DNA of 64,000 nucleotides, from the NCBI GenBank assembly GCA_037447655.1, contig JBBHKE010000193.1, positions 124,547-188,546 on the forward strand, given 5' to 3'. Of this stretch, positions 22,447-34,900 are shown piece by piece. The notes beneath the pieces are model-generated. The model searched no databases and was not told where the DNA came from. It was given only the letters and a program-made list of their open reading frames with translations. A program made the translations under genes and the position numbers. The number at the start of each line of letters is the position of its first letter. Position 1 is the first letter of the stretch. Origin of the DNA: Zygnema cylindricum (Eukaryota; Streptophyta; Zygnematophyceae; Zygnematales; Zygnemataceae).

Positions 22447-22666
22447 TACACCGTGAATCGTTATTAGTGTTAATGTTTTTTTCGTTCTCTTTAAACATAT
22501 TTTCTCCGTACACGTATGTGTGTTTTAAAATCTGACGGTTACGATTTAAAGGTAAGATTTCCAGCTTCCGACTGACGGTCTTAAACTGAGAATTGGACAA
22601 GTGTGTACGGAGAAAAGATGTTTTAAGTGGCGAAAAAATTATCAGCGCCAATAGCGATAGTGTGTA
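22447..22666. mobile_element. TA-flanked inverted-repeat element, CCGTACAC type
   Basis: Left end TA-CACCGTGAATCGTTATTAG, subterminal CTCCGTACAC and GTGTACGGAGAAAAGATG, diverged right end ATAGCGATAGTGTG-TA. Confidence 0.8.
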
Positions 22667-22684
22667 GAAGTCGACGTGATAGAC

Positions 22685-22765
22685 ATGAAAGCGAAATGGC
22701 CGGCCAGGGTTCGAACCCGAGACCATTAAAATAGCGTTTCAGTTCACGGCCTACGGCGCAACCAA
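22685..22765 (-). other. tRNA-like B-box relic
   Basis: On the minus strand the palindromic word GGTTCGAACCC follows GCGCCGTAGG at a distance like a tRNA internal promoter (A and B box). No full cloverleaf can be drawn, so it may be a tRNA-derived SINE fragment or chance. Confidence 0.2.
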
Positions 22766-22906
22766 TAGAAACACGCCTGTTTAAAGCAAATACGAGAAAA
22801 TAACACAAAAAAAAAAGGATTTGTTTATACCTGAAAAACCATAGAATTGATGTGGAGAATTGTCTACGACGGACTCCACACGTGTGTGTCGCGTTCAAAG
22901 TTCAAA

Positions 22907-23258
22907 CCATAGTTCTAAAGTAGGTGAAAGTAGGCCCATACAATATGCCTATTGTATGCAAAACATACAATATGACCTTAAGACCCATATTGTATTGGTC
23001 GCAAAATGAAAAAAAATAGTAATAGGGTTGAGTTGCACATTGATCGATAGAGAATTAAATGTCATTTTCTAAATTTTGAAATACATTACAAAAAAATATT
23101 TTTCTGTGAGTTTTCAGGTATCTTCTATTATACCGTCAGATTTGGACGATTGGATGGTCGCTGATCAAAGTAGTGATTTAAGAAGATCACATGGAAAGCC
23201 CATAACACAACTTACGCTAAAGGCTGCCTACAAAAAAACGCCTACCTTTGAACTATGG
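22907..23258. mobile_element. CCATAGTTC-family DNA element, copy 2 (352 bp)
   Basis: Ends CCATAGTTCTAAAGTAGG and CCTACCTTTGAACTATGG. The left flank ends TTCAAAGTTCAAA and the right flank starts with the same word, giving a target duplication of 6 to 13 bp (the word is itself a repeat). Homologous to the outer parts of 8328-9529. Confidence 0.75.
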
Positions 23259-23350
23259 TTCAAAGTTCAAACTGGTTGGCCCGAGGGAATCGCCAGCTAT
23301 TACAAACTTTACAAGTACGGAAGCGTAAACTCCTGATTCGTGCGGTACAG

Positions 23351-23572
23351 TACACCGTGTATCGCTATTATTGTTGACATTTTTTCGCCAGTTAAAACGT
23401 CTTTTCACCATACACACATGCCGGAGTGTGGATCTAACGGTTGTGATTAAAAGGTAGCATTCTCAGCTTTCGAATGCCCGATTGGCCATCTCAAATTGAA
23501 AATCGGACAAAAGTGTACGGAGAAAAAATGCTTTAAGTGGCGAAAAAATTAATTACGAGTACTACACCGCGC
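23351..23572. mobile_element. TA-flanked element of CCGTACAC type, right end lost
   Basis: Left end TA-CACCGTGTATCGCTATTA and the subterminal pair are clear, but the right terminus is replaced by the start of another element at 23573. Confidence 0.65.
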
Positions 23573-23690
23573 ATCGTTATTAGTGTCAAGGTTTAAATAG
23601 TGTAAAACAAAATTAGTGTTAACAATTATAATTTAGTGCGAGAAACGTGGAAGATTATGGTCCACTTCCTTAAATAGCGTTGCTTATTTA
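23573..23690. mobile_element. Truncated short-type TA-flanked element
   Basis: Starts TA-CACCGCGCATCGTTATTAG and contains the short-type core TTATGGTCCACTTCCTTAAATAG. No right terminus is found; it joins straight into intron-1-like sequence of DNRRLY copy 3. Confidence 0.55.
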
Positions 23691-25467
23691 ATTTCGAAAA
23701 TCATGTTAATTTGTAAGAAATTTAATTGAAGAAAATTAATGTTGAATGCTTATATTGTGTAATAGGGAAAATAAGTTGAATCGTTAGTTCGACGGAGTTC
23801 TTGAAAATCTAGCTGGATTAGACATTGTATAGAATATACTGTACTAGAAGTACTAAATTGTCTTCAAAACTTTAATAACCTGTAAATTTTATGTATTGCT
23901 ATTATTTTACATTTTACAATTATTTTGGTTTTGCTATAATTTTTCGTTTTGCTATTATCAACAAGGTGTAGATTTTTTAATTCCACCACAAGATTGTATG
24001 CAGTTTTTTTTTCGTCTCATGTCATTGTTATAGATTTTGAAAAATTATTATTGTTGAAAATTGCAGACGCTGCCGATGGATAAAAGCCAAAAAAGTGACA
24101 ACTACACCGCCAATCGTTATTAGCGTTGTGTACGCTAATTCCGTCCCGCTTTTTTTTTTTTTATGCTCCATTAGTGTAGTTCATTCTATTTTTTTCTTTA
24201 TTCTATTTAGGGTTATTTTCAGTACGTTGCCTCTTAAATAGAGTGGTATACGGTCAGTGTCAGACCGTACATAAATGTACCTTTTTAAGTTTAAAAGTAC
24301 AATAAATTAGTTTTAGCAACCGCGGACGCATGAGAATGTGCGTTCTAAAAAGGAAAAAAAATCAGGTCGTAAAAAATCACGTTCGCACATATTCGTCCGA
24401 CAGCCGCGTTTCGACTGTATGGATGTACGATTTGTGTACGATTTGTCAGATTCTGTACGGATACCTATATTAGTGTAAGCATGTTTGCGACCGACATTTT
24501 TTTTTTCAAAGATCCAAATTTACCATAACCAAACAATTAGAATGTATGATTTTTTCCAAAATTTTCAAATTCTTAAATAGCATACACCACGGTAATTATT
24601 TTTATACGCTAAAAAAACTTACACGCTAATAACGATTGGCGGTGTAGCGTTTCCTATGTTGGGGCATCCATCCACGTGAGACGCAAATTTCCAATGCGAA
24701 AAAGTTTGTACAATAACCCTGACAACAATGCTTATGAAGATTCGTACTTTAGTAAACCATATCCATCGAATCCCAATCGTAAAGGTCAGTCTATTTCGCT
24801 CTTGCGTTTTTTTGTTTGTTTGTTTCATGTCAATTTTACATGTTGATAGATTATTTTGGATTTTAGATTTTGGAAAAATATTAATTTCTTTCTTAGGACT
24901 TAACTGGTACTCCCTATTGTGGCGTGGCAGTATATGAGGGACTTGGAGGGAGAAAATTATATGAATTATTTGAATTAACAACAATTCTTTCAAGCCACCA
25001 TGAGTGATTGTGTTTGTTTATTTTAGCTTTTTCCGAATCAAGCTCATTTCACCTTCAGTTTTTCCAAAATTGATTCACGTTGTCATGCTGTTTAGATTGC
25101 CATTAATGTATTGAACAGGGACAAATAATGGAGAAAAAAGAGATCCGTAGAAATTATGTACTTCAAGAGACTTACTATTTTCTAACTGATTTATTTTGTT
25201 TTATGAGTCATTTGTTAGAGAAACAATCTTTTGAAATCTTTTTTTTTAAGCCTTTAGTAATGTCCAATGCTTTATGTCGAGGGTACTTCCCAGTGAACGA
25301 AAAAAATAAAAAAAATTACCCCTAAAGAGTTGCCAATATTTGTCATCTTATTTGGCATTGCCTTATGTTTATTTTTTAAATGCAGGAACAGAAGATGGGC
25401 TGGTATTATGTTTGTTTTTTGTGTTATTGTTGATCGTAAACCTGGCCTTCATCACAAGTCTTAAGTA
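23690..25467 (+). pseudogene. DNRRLY-motif gene copy 3, lacking exon 1 and split by a transposon
   Basis: From about 23690 the sequence aligns with intron 1 of the other copies, so exon 1 is absent. Exon 2 starts after the AG at 24065-24066 with CGATGGATAAAAGCCAAAAA, then is cut by the TA-flanked element at 24103-24646. It resumes as ATCCACGTGAGACGCAAATT (IHVRRKF) and ends at a GT donor after AATCGTAAAG near 24785. Exon 3 (25386-25467) encodes DGLVLCLFFVLLLIVNLAFI plus TSLK and a TAA, a strongly hydrophobic end like that of copy 2. The gene is dead, but exon 3 has stayed open. Confidence 0.65.
24103..24646. mobile_element. TA-flanked inverted-repeat element inside exon 2 of DNRRLY copy 3
   Basis: Ends TA-CACCGCCAATCGTTATTAG and CTAATAACGATTGGCGGTG-TA, with the inner GTCAGACCGTAC block. 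The host sequence on the two sides is exon 2 of copy 3, so this is an insertion into a former coding exon. Confidence 0.85.
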
Positions 25468-28400
25468 ACTCTCGCTGAGATTGACGATAATTGTTCTCGG
25501 GACAAAATCAAACAGAAAATAGGTAATAACACCGATTTGACACAAGCTGATGGTCGAAAAAAAAAAACATAAGGAAAGAAAGAGATAGAAAGAGATGACA
25601 CTCGACTCACTTGACTTTTGTGAGTGTAAAGAGACTTTTCCAATGATTGGTATAGTCTTGTAAATGTATGACAGACGTGGTAAGATAGTAAGTAGTGTAC
25701 GCTTACGAACAAAGCTGTAAGATAGTGAGCCGTTTAAACATAGGATAACAAGAACAGGGTAAGGTAGCGAATGAAGTTAAACCAGATTTAATGTGAATAG
25801 TATTTTTTTGGTCATTTGTAAAAGAAAAAGAGAAGCTCCAGGCACAATAAAAACTTGTATCTGACATACCTTTTAATGAAAATACGGTATGATATGATGT
25901 AACGCACAGCGACATATTGTTTCTCGAAATGATAAGTTTGATTGAGGTCAAGGTTCAAGAAAAGTGAATCTCATAAGCTCCATGTTTAATTTTTTTTTGA
26001 ACACCCTTTGATATTTTTTGACATACAACATGAGTTCATGCTGATGATGATATGGCACTAGTTTTTTTAACTTTAGACAAGTTGTGAATTTATGTAAACC
26101 TCTACCCTAACCCCATAAACAAAACAACAGAAAAATTAATTATAACAATATATTATATTTCGTCTTTATAATCAAACCGTTTCTGCAAGAGGCAAAGGAT
26201 AACTAAATGACATGAAAAGAAAATAACATAATTAAATACAAAGTTTTATTATTTACAGTATGTAGATGTTAAACATTTTTTGGAAGACTTTTTCTTTTTT
26301 TAATATTGATGAACCTTCAACAGGAGGAGAGGGAGACAATGGGGCAAAAAAGGAGAAGGGGAAGGTGAGAGTTTTGGAAAAGAAGTAAGGGTGAAAAAAA
26401 AAAGGGGGGGAAGAGGAAGAAAAGAGAGAGAGAGGAGAGGGGGGAAAAGAGTGGGTGAGAGAGTTAAAGAGAGAGAAAGTGAGAGAGAAACTCTATTATT
26501 GCTTAAACCCATTGGTACAAGAGCAAAAGGACGAGAATCAAGAGAGACAGAGGGAGAGGAATGGAAATGGTGATGGAGAAGTGGGAGAACAAAGGAAAGA
26601 AAAAGATAAATTTGGAAAAGGATGAAAGGGAAGATGAAAAAGAAAATGAAGAAGGTGAAAAAGGTGAAAAAAGTTGAAAAAGAAGATGAAAAGGAAGAGA
26701 TAAGGGACGGTGAGAAAATAAAAAAACTAAAGAAAAGTAGAAAACCAATTGAAAAGTTATGTAACAGAAACGACAAAGTCATCCAAGAAAAAAAATAAAA
26801 AAATAGACAGGAAAAACGAACAATATCAACCTCGGTATCAAAACAGTCAAGACAAACAAGTGTCATTGTCCCGGCAGAAAAGACAAACAAAATTAAAGAC
26901 ACCGCAAGACAATAAAATATCTTATCATTGTCCAGACAAAAAAAGACAAATCAATGTCTCAACCAGAGCAAGTAAGATAAAATATGAGTCTCGTTGTTTC
27001 GTCTTTATTAAAATGTCACTATTTAGTAAACCGACAAGAGGTAAGCGATAACAAAATGACAGAGAAGGAGATTTGTAGAATTGAATATACAGTTGTACAA
27101 TGTACGTTATGTAGTTTGTTAAATATTTATTACAATTAAGTTTTTTTCTGACTATTGAAATACCGTATTATCTGTGGGGGGAGCAGGAGGGTGGAGCAAA
27201 AGATACTGAGGGAAGGTGAGTGTGCAAAAGAGAGGAAGAGAGAAAAAAGAGAGGAAGAGAAAAAAAAAAGGAAGAGGGAAAAGAAAGAAGAGAAGAAGAG
27301 AGAAAAGAAAGAAGAGAGGAAGAGAGAAAAAAGAGAGGAGGAGAGAAAAGAAAGAAGATTGTATGGATTTATGTGAACAACATAACACCTAGTCACTTCT
27401 TCCTTGACCTGTAAAGGGAGTGACTATTATTTGCCCCATACAGTATCTCGGTCACTACACTATTCAACGTTATTAGAGTGGAAAATTATTATTGTGGACG
27501 CATAGATAGAATCAGGAACATTGATTTAAGAGTAAGTGACATGTCACAAACATCTAGTTTATATGTTTGTTCTTATTTATACCATTTTATGCTTAGACAA
27601 AAAAATATCGTTAGTGATTTAGTGATTCTCTTAGTGATGATCGACTTCTTAAAAGATATGATTCCTTGTTTCCAAAAAGGAGAAAATAAAAAAGAAAACA
27701 AAAAAGAAAAGAAATGGACAAAAAGAGGAATGATTGTGTAATTTGACAGTTACTTTAATAAGATGAACCTCATTTGATTCTACTAAAAAAGAGAGAGGTA
27801 AAATAGAAATTAAATTCTCCACTGCATTTGCTTCTTTGGGAAAACCCTTTTTGATTCTTTCCCTTCAAGCTATTTCACCTTCAATATTAACAGTTTTTGA
27901 TAAAAGTGGAAATTTCAAATCCATTTTTAGTATTTGAAATCTCTAAAATCGCCTGTCTGAACAATTTACGGGAAGAAAAATTTGTCTCTCTCATTCTTTG
28001 GAAATTCACATGCCACCTCACTTATCTATTTGCTTGGAGACATTGATAAATCTGAAAATATAGGCGGTTTAGAAAAAACACGATCCCCTCTCCCTCTCCC
28101 TTTCCTTGCATTCACGAAGACCTCTCATTTCATGACCTACAAAAGGTTCCTCATGAGCCTATTCCTCCTTCCCTCCGTCTATAACTCCTTATTTCCTATA
28201 TCACCACCATTTTAGTGTGCGATTTCAAATGCCTCCCACCCTTTCACATTGAACCATCTCTTCATATCTTCAGAACTTACCCCTCTCTTGAATTTCTATC
28301 GCTTCAGATTTTTTGATTTTTTTTTCTTTGAATATTTTGGTAAAGAAAGGTCGAAGAAGACAAAGAAGTGGTAGCAAAGTCGTTGCATAAGCCTGCTGTA

Positions 28401-28849
28401 AAATAGTGCACAACCTTTTTTTTTTCAAATACCAGATGAGAATATTAAAAAATTTCACGAAATATATTAAAGGCTTCCACGAATAAGAACTGTAAATTCC
28501 GTTTACACCCCTGTTCTTAATGCACAAATTAAGTTTGCGTTCCCCTCTTCTCTCATAACTCGGAACAAGAGTGCAAATCTTTCTCTTTCACACTCCCTTT
28601 TCCCCCCTCTCCTCACTATTTGCAACCCTATTTCTTTTTTGTTGTTTTCTCAAGCGTCCACTTTTGTACCTTCATCTCACTCGTTTCCCTTGAAACTCTC
28701 CAAGTCCGCATACACTCATCTATTTTTTCTTATACAATTTATTGGGCTAACCTAACCAAAGTAACAAAACATAGCACTAAAGTTTAACATAGTTACTAAT
28801 AATAAATAGAGGACAACACAAACAAACAAACGCTCGGGTAGCTACAAAA
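25468..28849. other. Repeat-rich intergenic region, purine tracts, no gene
   Basis: 25490-26100 is the 3' flank of the triplicated unit. 26300-26750 and 27180-27360 are GA-rich purine tracts whose reverse strand gives spurious Leu/Ser/Phe-rich open frames. 26100-26290 and 26970-27150 are diverged direct copies of one sequence (TTTCGTCTTTAT...GACAAGAGG). 27412-27478 matches 18783-18860. 27870-28070 resembles 14300-14470. No real gene is supported. Confidence 0.6.
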
Positions 28850-29530
28850 TTATCGAGGATTCATGGAATCTAAGTATTTTGAGAAACTAGAAGACATTAA
28901 AAGATATGCAATAATTGGAAGTCGTGAAGATGAAAGTTCCACTCTACCCGAACAGTTTTGACTGTTGAAGAGAGTTATAACCTCTTCGAATTGGAGAAGC
29001 TCGAAAATGATGAGGCGTTTTATCGTAATATGTCGGAAAAGACTTTGCCTAGACCACAAGTTGAAGGGATTGGCGTGCTGGATTTACAACTTGAAAGGAA
29101 ACGATGAAAAAGGTGGTAAAACCGCTTGAGAAAACTGTCAACGTCAAAGAAAAGTACGATGCCGTTTCGTTGACGAGAGCTTTGGAATTTGAGCTCTTTA
29201 AATTTGTCGATGCTCAAAGTCGACAAAAAGTTATTAGACATTAATCATTTGTAATTCCTACGATGCTAAATTGAAAGACATGCAAGTTTAGTCGCAATAA
29301 GATGACTTTGCTAACTAGAAAAAATACATTAGTACCTCGGAAAAATGAGCAACTACTCGCGGTACTCTTAGGGTTAGAAAATCGATGCTTCTTTATCTTG
29401 TCTACGTCTTTAAAGGTTTTGGTTGGATCGTATAGCACAAGAATCATGTCTTCTCAAAATATATGTTCGTTATTTCTTCAGAGAGAATCATCACAACTCT
29501 ATGTAAGGTTGGAGGTTTAACATACCGTTT
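28850..29530 (+). pseudogene. Unidentified decayed coding sequence
   Basis: Plus-strand frames joined across stops read like protein: FRGFMESKYFEKLEDIKRYA then IIGSREDESSTLPEQ, shifting to TVEESYNLFELEKLENDEAF and YRNMSEKTLPRP, then KVVKPLEKTVNVKEKYDAVS and LTRALEFELFKFVDA. The acidic/basic balance and lack of low complexity argue for former coding DNA, with several stops and shifts. I do not recognise the family. Confidence 0.35.
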
Positions 29531-29539
29531 TCAAGACGA

Positions 29540-31260
29540 AAAAGGTCTTTTCGCTAAACAATATCTTTTTTGGAGTGCACGATGCTCGCATTGTTGTTTT
29601 GGCCACATCTCCTACACGAGAGGAATTGTTTAACAATTTCAAAATAAACTACTTCCTATAAATTGACATACATGCCATTGTGGAGTAGGTTAGAAGTTTC
29701 TCAATTTTCGATGGTTTGCTTGGGTCGTTCGGTTGAAAAATATATAAAAAAGCAGATTAATAATTTTAGAGGCATCCTACGGATTATTTTTAAACCAAAA
29801 GTGTACTCCAAATCACTATAAGAAAAAAATAAGCGTTTGAAAAGAAACAAGCGTTGATCAATTGGTTCTTGTTGATGTTTATTTTGAAAAAGTTTCAGTA
29901 ACCCGTCTACGACTTTCCACCATCTTGTTCATATTATTTCCAATGGCAAGTTCCAAAATTTTACATCTTGTAATACGACGTTTTTGTTACCAAAAATTTG
30001 TATTTCAAATGCAATATTAATGAGACTGTCAATTTGGAGCATGTGATTATGTTTGATTGTAAAACTTCTCAGGGAGTTTTGGCTTGAAACATGTTTGAAG
30101 TATTTTCTCTCGAAAAACTTAAAAATGGCGACAAATTTTGTATGAAAGATATCAACCCTTCATTTCTTTCAAAATTACTTCGAAAAACGGTTACTTTGTT
30201 TTGGTAAACAAATACTAACATCACATGTATGAAATGTTTATTCAATTGGATTTTTATACAACTAAATAGATTTTCAATTATTGAGCAACTTCACTCCCAG
30301 TGATAAAGACGCCATATTGATCCATATCTTCTCTAGTGTTATAAACCTTTATTATCTTATCGCAAGTTCGTTTGTTACGATTCACCATACTATCTTTTTA
30401 ACGCTTTGAGGAATTTCGTTCAACAACTCATCTAGCACAACATAACAATATTCTATTTAAATTTTTTATAGAGATTCAAAAGCCAACAACATTGGTAGAA
30501 TGGACAATGAAACCATTGTTACAAATTCAACGTTGTTATTTTGAGTGACTTTTTGCCACGAAATCCACAACGGGGTCATTTGTCGTTGGGAAACAAAAAT
30601 GACCCTACAAAAGACGATGTGATTTCCTTCACCAAAATAAATCGACTATTTAATGACGTAATATTTGAAAGGAATAAAGTTTTGAGACCTTTCATATGAA
30701 ATTTGCAACCACTTTTAAGTTAATCAAGACAAAATACTTCAAACATATTGCCAACCAAGACAACTTGAGAATTTTACAAACAAACATAATCGCATGCCCA
30801 CACTGACAATATCAATAATTTTAATTTATGATAAAAAAAATTGGTAACAAAAAACGATGCATTTGAAAAATATAATCAAGAATAATACGAACAAAAAAAT
30901 GGAAAAATCGTGGAAAGTCGCATGCAGGTTGGTAAAAGACTATCCCCTAATATACATCAATTGTCGAAGTTTGAAAACTTTGTTGATCAAAGTTACTATT
31001 TTTTCTTCTAATGATTTGGAGTCTTTTTCAAGTTTAAAAAATTGTTGTTGATCGCCTCCAAAATAACTAAATTGCTTCTAAAAATGTTTTTTAAGCGGGA
31101 GACCCAATCAAACCATCAAGAACTGAGAAAAATTTTCCTAATCCACAATGGCATGTGGATCGATATACACAAAGTAATCTTTCTAAAATTTTTAAACAAT
31201 TCCTCTAACCCGCGAAATTCAACTAGAATGAGAATACGGGCATCGAGAGTCTCTGACTAC
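29540..31260. repeat. Diverged inverted repeat with coding-like arms
   Basis: The left arm about 29560-30250 matches the reverse complement of the right arm about 30640-31260. Shared words include CCACAATGGCATGT, AAACCATCGAAAATTGAGAA (mutated in the other arm) and ATGTTTGAAGTATTTT. Both arms read as former protein, for example GVHDARIVVLATSPTREELF in the left arm and ARILILVEFRGLEELFKNFR in the right arm on the minus strand. The product is not recognised. The spacer about 30250-30640 is AT-rich. Confidence 0.5.
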
Positions 31261-31369
31261 AACATTTACAAATGACAACTTTCTACTTATTCTAAGATCG
31301 TACATTAAGCCCAACGGCCATCTTCCACAATATTTATCACCCCAGATCTTCCAAATTGTGAAGCAGAAA

Positions 31370-31930
31370 CTATTGGCTTTGATCAAACATTTCGAGTTAC
31401 TAGGAAGATTCCTAGGGCCACGTACACCTAATCATATTATAATATTCGCAAAAGCAACGAACGTGATAAGTCACAAAGGTAGAAAAGACAGAAGTTTAGA
31501 TTGAGAGAGTAATGACATTCACATTTAGCAAGGCATAGAATATATAGCCTTTCAGAAAGTAGATTCCATTATATCACAAAGGAATACAATTGAACTGAGA
31601 GGACAATGTCAAGTAATAAACTGATTCTGAATGCCAAAAGCTGCCAAGTCTAATTTGTCTGTGAATGATGATTTTTGTCGTCTTGTTTTACTCTATTATT
31701 CTAAAGCAAATGAAAAGAACTAACTGGTGGTCGAATGACCAAATGCCACGGGTACAAACCTACGAACAATAATGCATCATAAAAACGTCTGCACGTTTGT
31801 CCAACACATGATTTAATGTTTCCACTGTAAAATCACTAATGGAAATGTGACGATACGATTTCGACATACCAATGAAATCATACAAATCGTTGCACGAAAT
31901 AATCGTCCGAAATCGCACTAAAAACAATAC
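31370..31930 (-). mobile_element. LTR of a Ty1-copia element (3' LTR for the minus-strand element)
   Basis: This stretch is a direct repeat of 36061-36612, with shared runs such as CACAAAGGTAGAAAAGACA and GAATGCCAAAAGCTGCCAAG. It flanks the minus-strand copia remains and so is an LTR. The exact ends are not fixed because no clean TG...CA borders are visible. Confidence 0.65.
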
Positions 31931-34900
31931 TCTCACTCGATTCTGCGGGGATATGTAGTTTCCGTTGACTAAGACTTGGTTTGACCGCGAACATTCACAT
32001 AAACTATTCGCGGTCCATTTGGGTAAGCTACGATAGCAAACAAATAAAATCTCCAAAGTACATCTGTGTAGTTCGTTTTGATATACGTCAGTTTCGAACC
32101 ACGAAATTTTTGTCGTCATTTCCAAATTGCCTTCCGTACAAGACCGTTTCGAAATCAGCTTTGACACTTCTGGCGTAAATTGGATGCCACGTACGATATT
32201 AGGACCGTTTCAATTTAATGGAGCACCTATGAAGCTTTGATTTGATTGTTGAATTTCAAAGCGTATGCGGCGGCGGCCACCGTGGAGATGTAGCTCGTAG
32301 ATCCAATCTAAAGTTAGAGAATAGTCCTCCAATGGCGTCGCTGTGACGGTGGTCTTGCTGAAAGACCAGGTTCGAAAAAGTACTCCAAGTTTTTTAGGCG
32401 TTTACGCCTACAACTCTGTTTATTTTTCTTTTCCTGTTTTTTTTCAATGTGCACAACTTACGTTCATCTTTTTCCTCCACAGGGTTTGCTCTTTTCGCTT
32501 TAGAGAGTCGTGTTTTTCTTGTACAAAGCAACAATTTTTCTTTTCCAATGGTCTTTGTTAGCATGTCGGCAGCGTTCTACTTGTCTGGCATGTAATTAAA
32601 TGCCACGGCTTTGGCACTTGTTGTGTCCTTAATAAAATGGTATCGCATTTTAATGTGTTTGGCCTTAAGTTGATTGATATGATTTTTGATCAAAGCCAAG
32701 CAACTCTGGCTGTCAATATAAATAGTGGTCTTCGGATTCTATATGAATCCTAGATCGTTCACAAATGCCTCAAGCCATAAAACTTCTTTGACTGTTGCGG
32801 CGGCCGCCATATACTCAACCTTAATGGTTAATAATGTCACTGTTTTTTGGAGTTTGCTGCTCCAACTCACGCTCCTCCGCCGATGTTCACCAGTAACTTG
32901 TGGTTTATTTTCGGTTAAAAACATCCCCTCCCTAGGCAGAGTTTGTGAACGCATGAACTTGGATGTTATTTTGAATTCCCCCAAAAGTTAGAGCGTAGTC
33001 GTCTTTAAGCTATCTGAGAACTCTTTTTGCTGCTGACCAATGTTGTTTCCCTGGTTTATTTAGGAATCAACTGAGGACACATGAACTTGGATGTTATTTT
33101 GAGTTCCCCCAAAAGTAAGAGCGTAGTCGATTGTCTCTTTAAGCTATCTGAGTACTCTTTTTGCTACTAAATGTTGTTTCCCTGGTTTGTGTAGGAATCA
33201 ACTGAAGACTTCGATGGCAGTGGCGATGACCAAACCAGTGTAATTCATCGCATAGACGAGTGCTCTCACTGCTTCACGGTTTGGAGCCTCAACCGGCTCA
33301 TCTTGAATTTTGAGATCCACGATAATTTTTTTCTTTGCTTTCGAGGTAAGGAGATGCTATTTGCATCCTAAATCGGAAATATAGTAAAAAGCTCTTCTTT
33401 GTACATTTTATGACTGAGATGCATCTTTCTGTTCTATCTATCTCTAATTATTTCAATACCAAGTACATACTTAAGCTCACCTTAATCTATTATTTCAAAC
33501 GCTTGTGATAGCATCAATTTAACTTTTGCTATCTCTTTTTCTGTTTTCCCTGGTATCATCAGATCGTCTACATAAATTGCTATGATTATCTTGCTTTTTG
33601 GATAATAATATACTAAGTGATCTGACTGAATTTGCTTTGCTATGCTCGTCGTACCCCTAGAATGTTATATCAATGGCCTTTGGTCCCAATTTCACTCGTT
33701 TGTTGTTGTGGTTGAACACGTAGGCTTTGCTCCCAAACACTTCAAAGTGGGATAGGTTTGGTTTGAACCCATGCCACTACTCAAACGGTGTGAAGTTGTC
33801 TAATGCTCGGGTGGGACATCTGTTGCGCAAGTATACGGCAGTGCTCATAGCTTCTCCCCAAGACAATAGCTTAGTATTGTGGACTACCATCATGCTTTTC
33901 ATCATCTTAAAAAACGTGCGATTCATCCACTTTGTGACGCCATTCTGCTCGGGTGTTGCTGGTGTTCTCAAGCGGTCTTCGATTCTCTCAAGTGTGAGGT
34001 AATGTTTAAATTCATTTGAAAAGTACACCATGAATTACTATTAGCATTTAGAAATAACTAGCATTATGAAACAAATAGCCTTTTCAACGCTATTTGGGAA
34101 TTTGGGTGTTTTGTCAGAAATCATTTACTCTAATTTGCTTTTTAAAGGGTTTTAATTTATTATATTTTAGAATTTGGGTAAAAAAACGGAGTACCTCAAT
34201 TAAAGTTATTGACGCTAATAGCGATTCAAGGTGTATACTCTACCTCTATCACTTAGCAAACAAGTGATTGATGCGCCATGTTTTTTTTCGACCGCTGCCT
34301 TGTAGACTTTAAAGTGAGTGAAAAATCTGCTTTTATGAGTCATTAAAAAAATGCGTGTCATTTTTTTGAAGTTATGAATGAATGTAACTATGTACATTTT
34401 GCCACATGAAGAAGGGACTTTTTTTGGTCCCTTAACGTCAGAATGCACGACCTCGAGTGGTTGGTTAGCTCTCTATGCACTTGCTGGTGGAAATGGTAAT
34501 CGATGAGCCTTTCCCATCTCGCGACCGTGACATGGATCGGGTGAGTCTTTCACAACCGTGAGTCCGATCCCATGTGCCATGTTGCCTTTGACTATTTTCT
34601 TCACCACTTCTGTGTGTAAGTGAACGAGTTTGCAATGCCACAAGATTGGTTTGATAGATTGTGAACTTTAGTTTCGTTGACCACCTTTTTATTAATCATG
34701 ACTTTTGTGTCTTTTGTATCTACAATAGGTGATGAGTTTGTTGTTTGGAGTGTGGATCTTGCGGCAAGTGCGATGAACTTCAACTTTGGGCTGCACTTGA
34801 GACGGTAAGTCCGATCTGCCATCCATTCGCCCTCTGCAACTCTTAGCCTTCCCCGAATCAATTTGATCTTTCCTCTTTTTTGTCATACTGGTATGATGTC

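Noticed and set aside
26300-27400. Several Phe/Ser/Leu-rich open frames
   Set aside because: They arise from purine/pyrimidine tracts and show no conserved motif.
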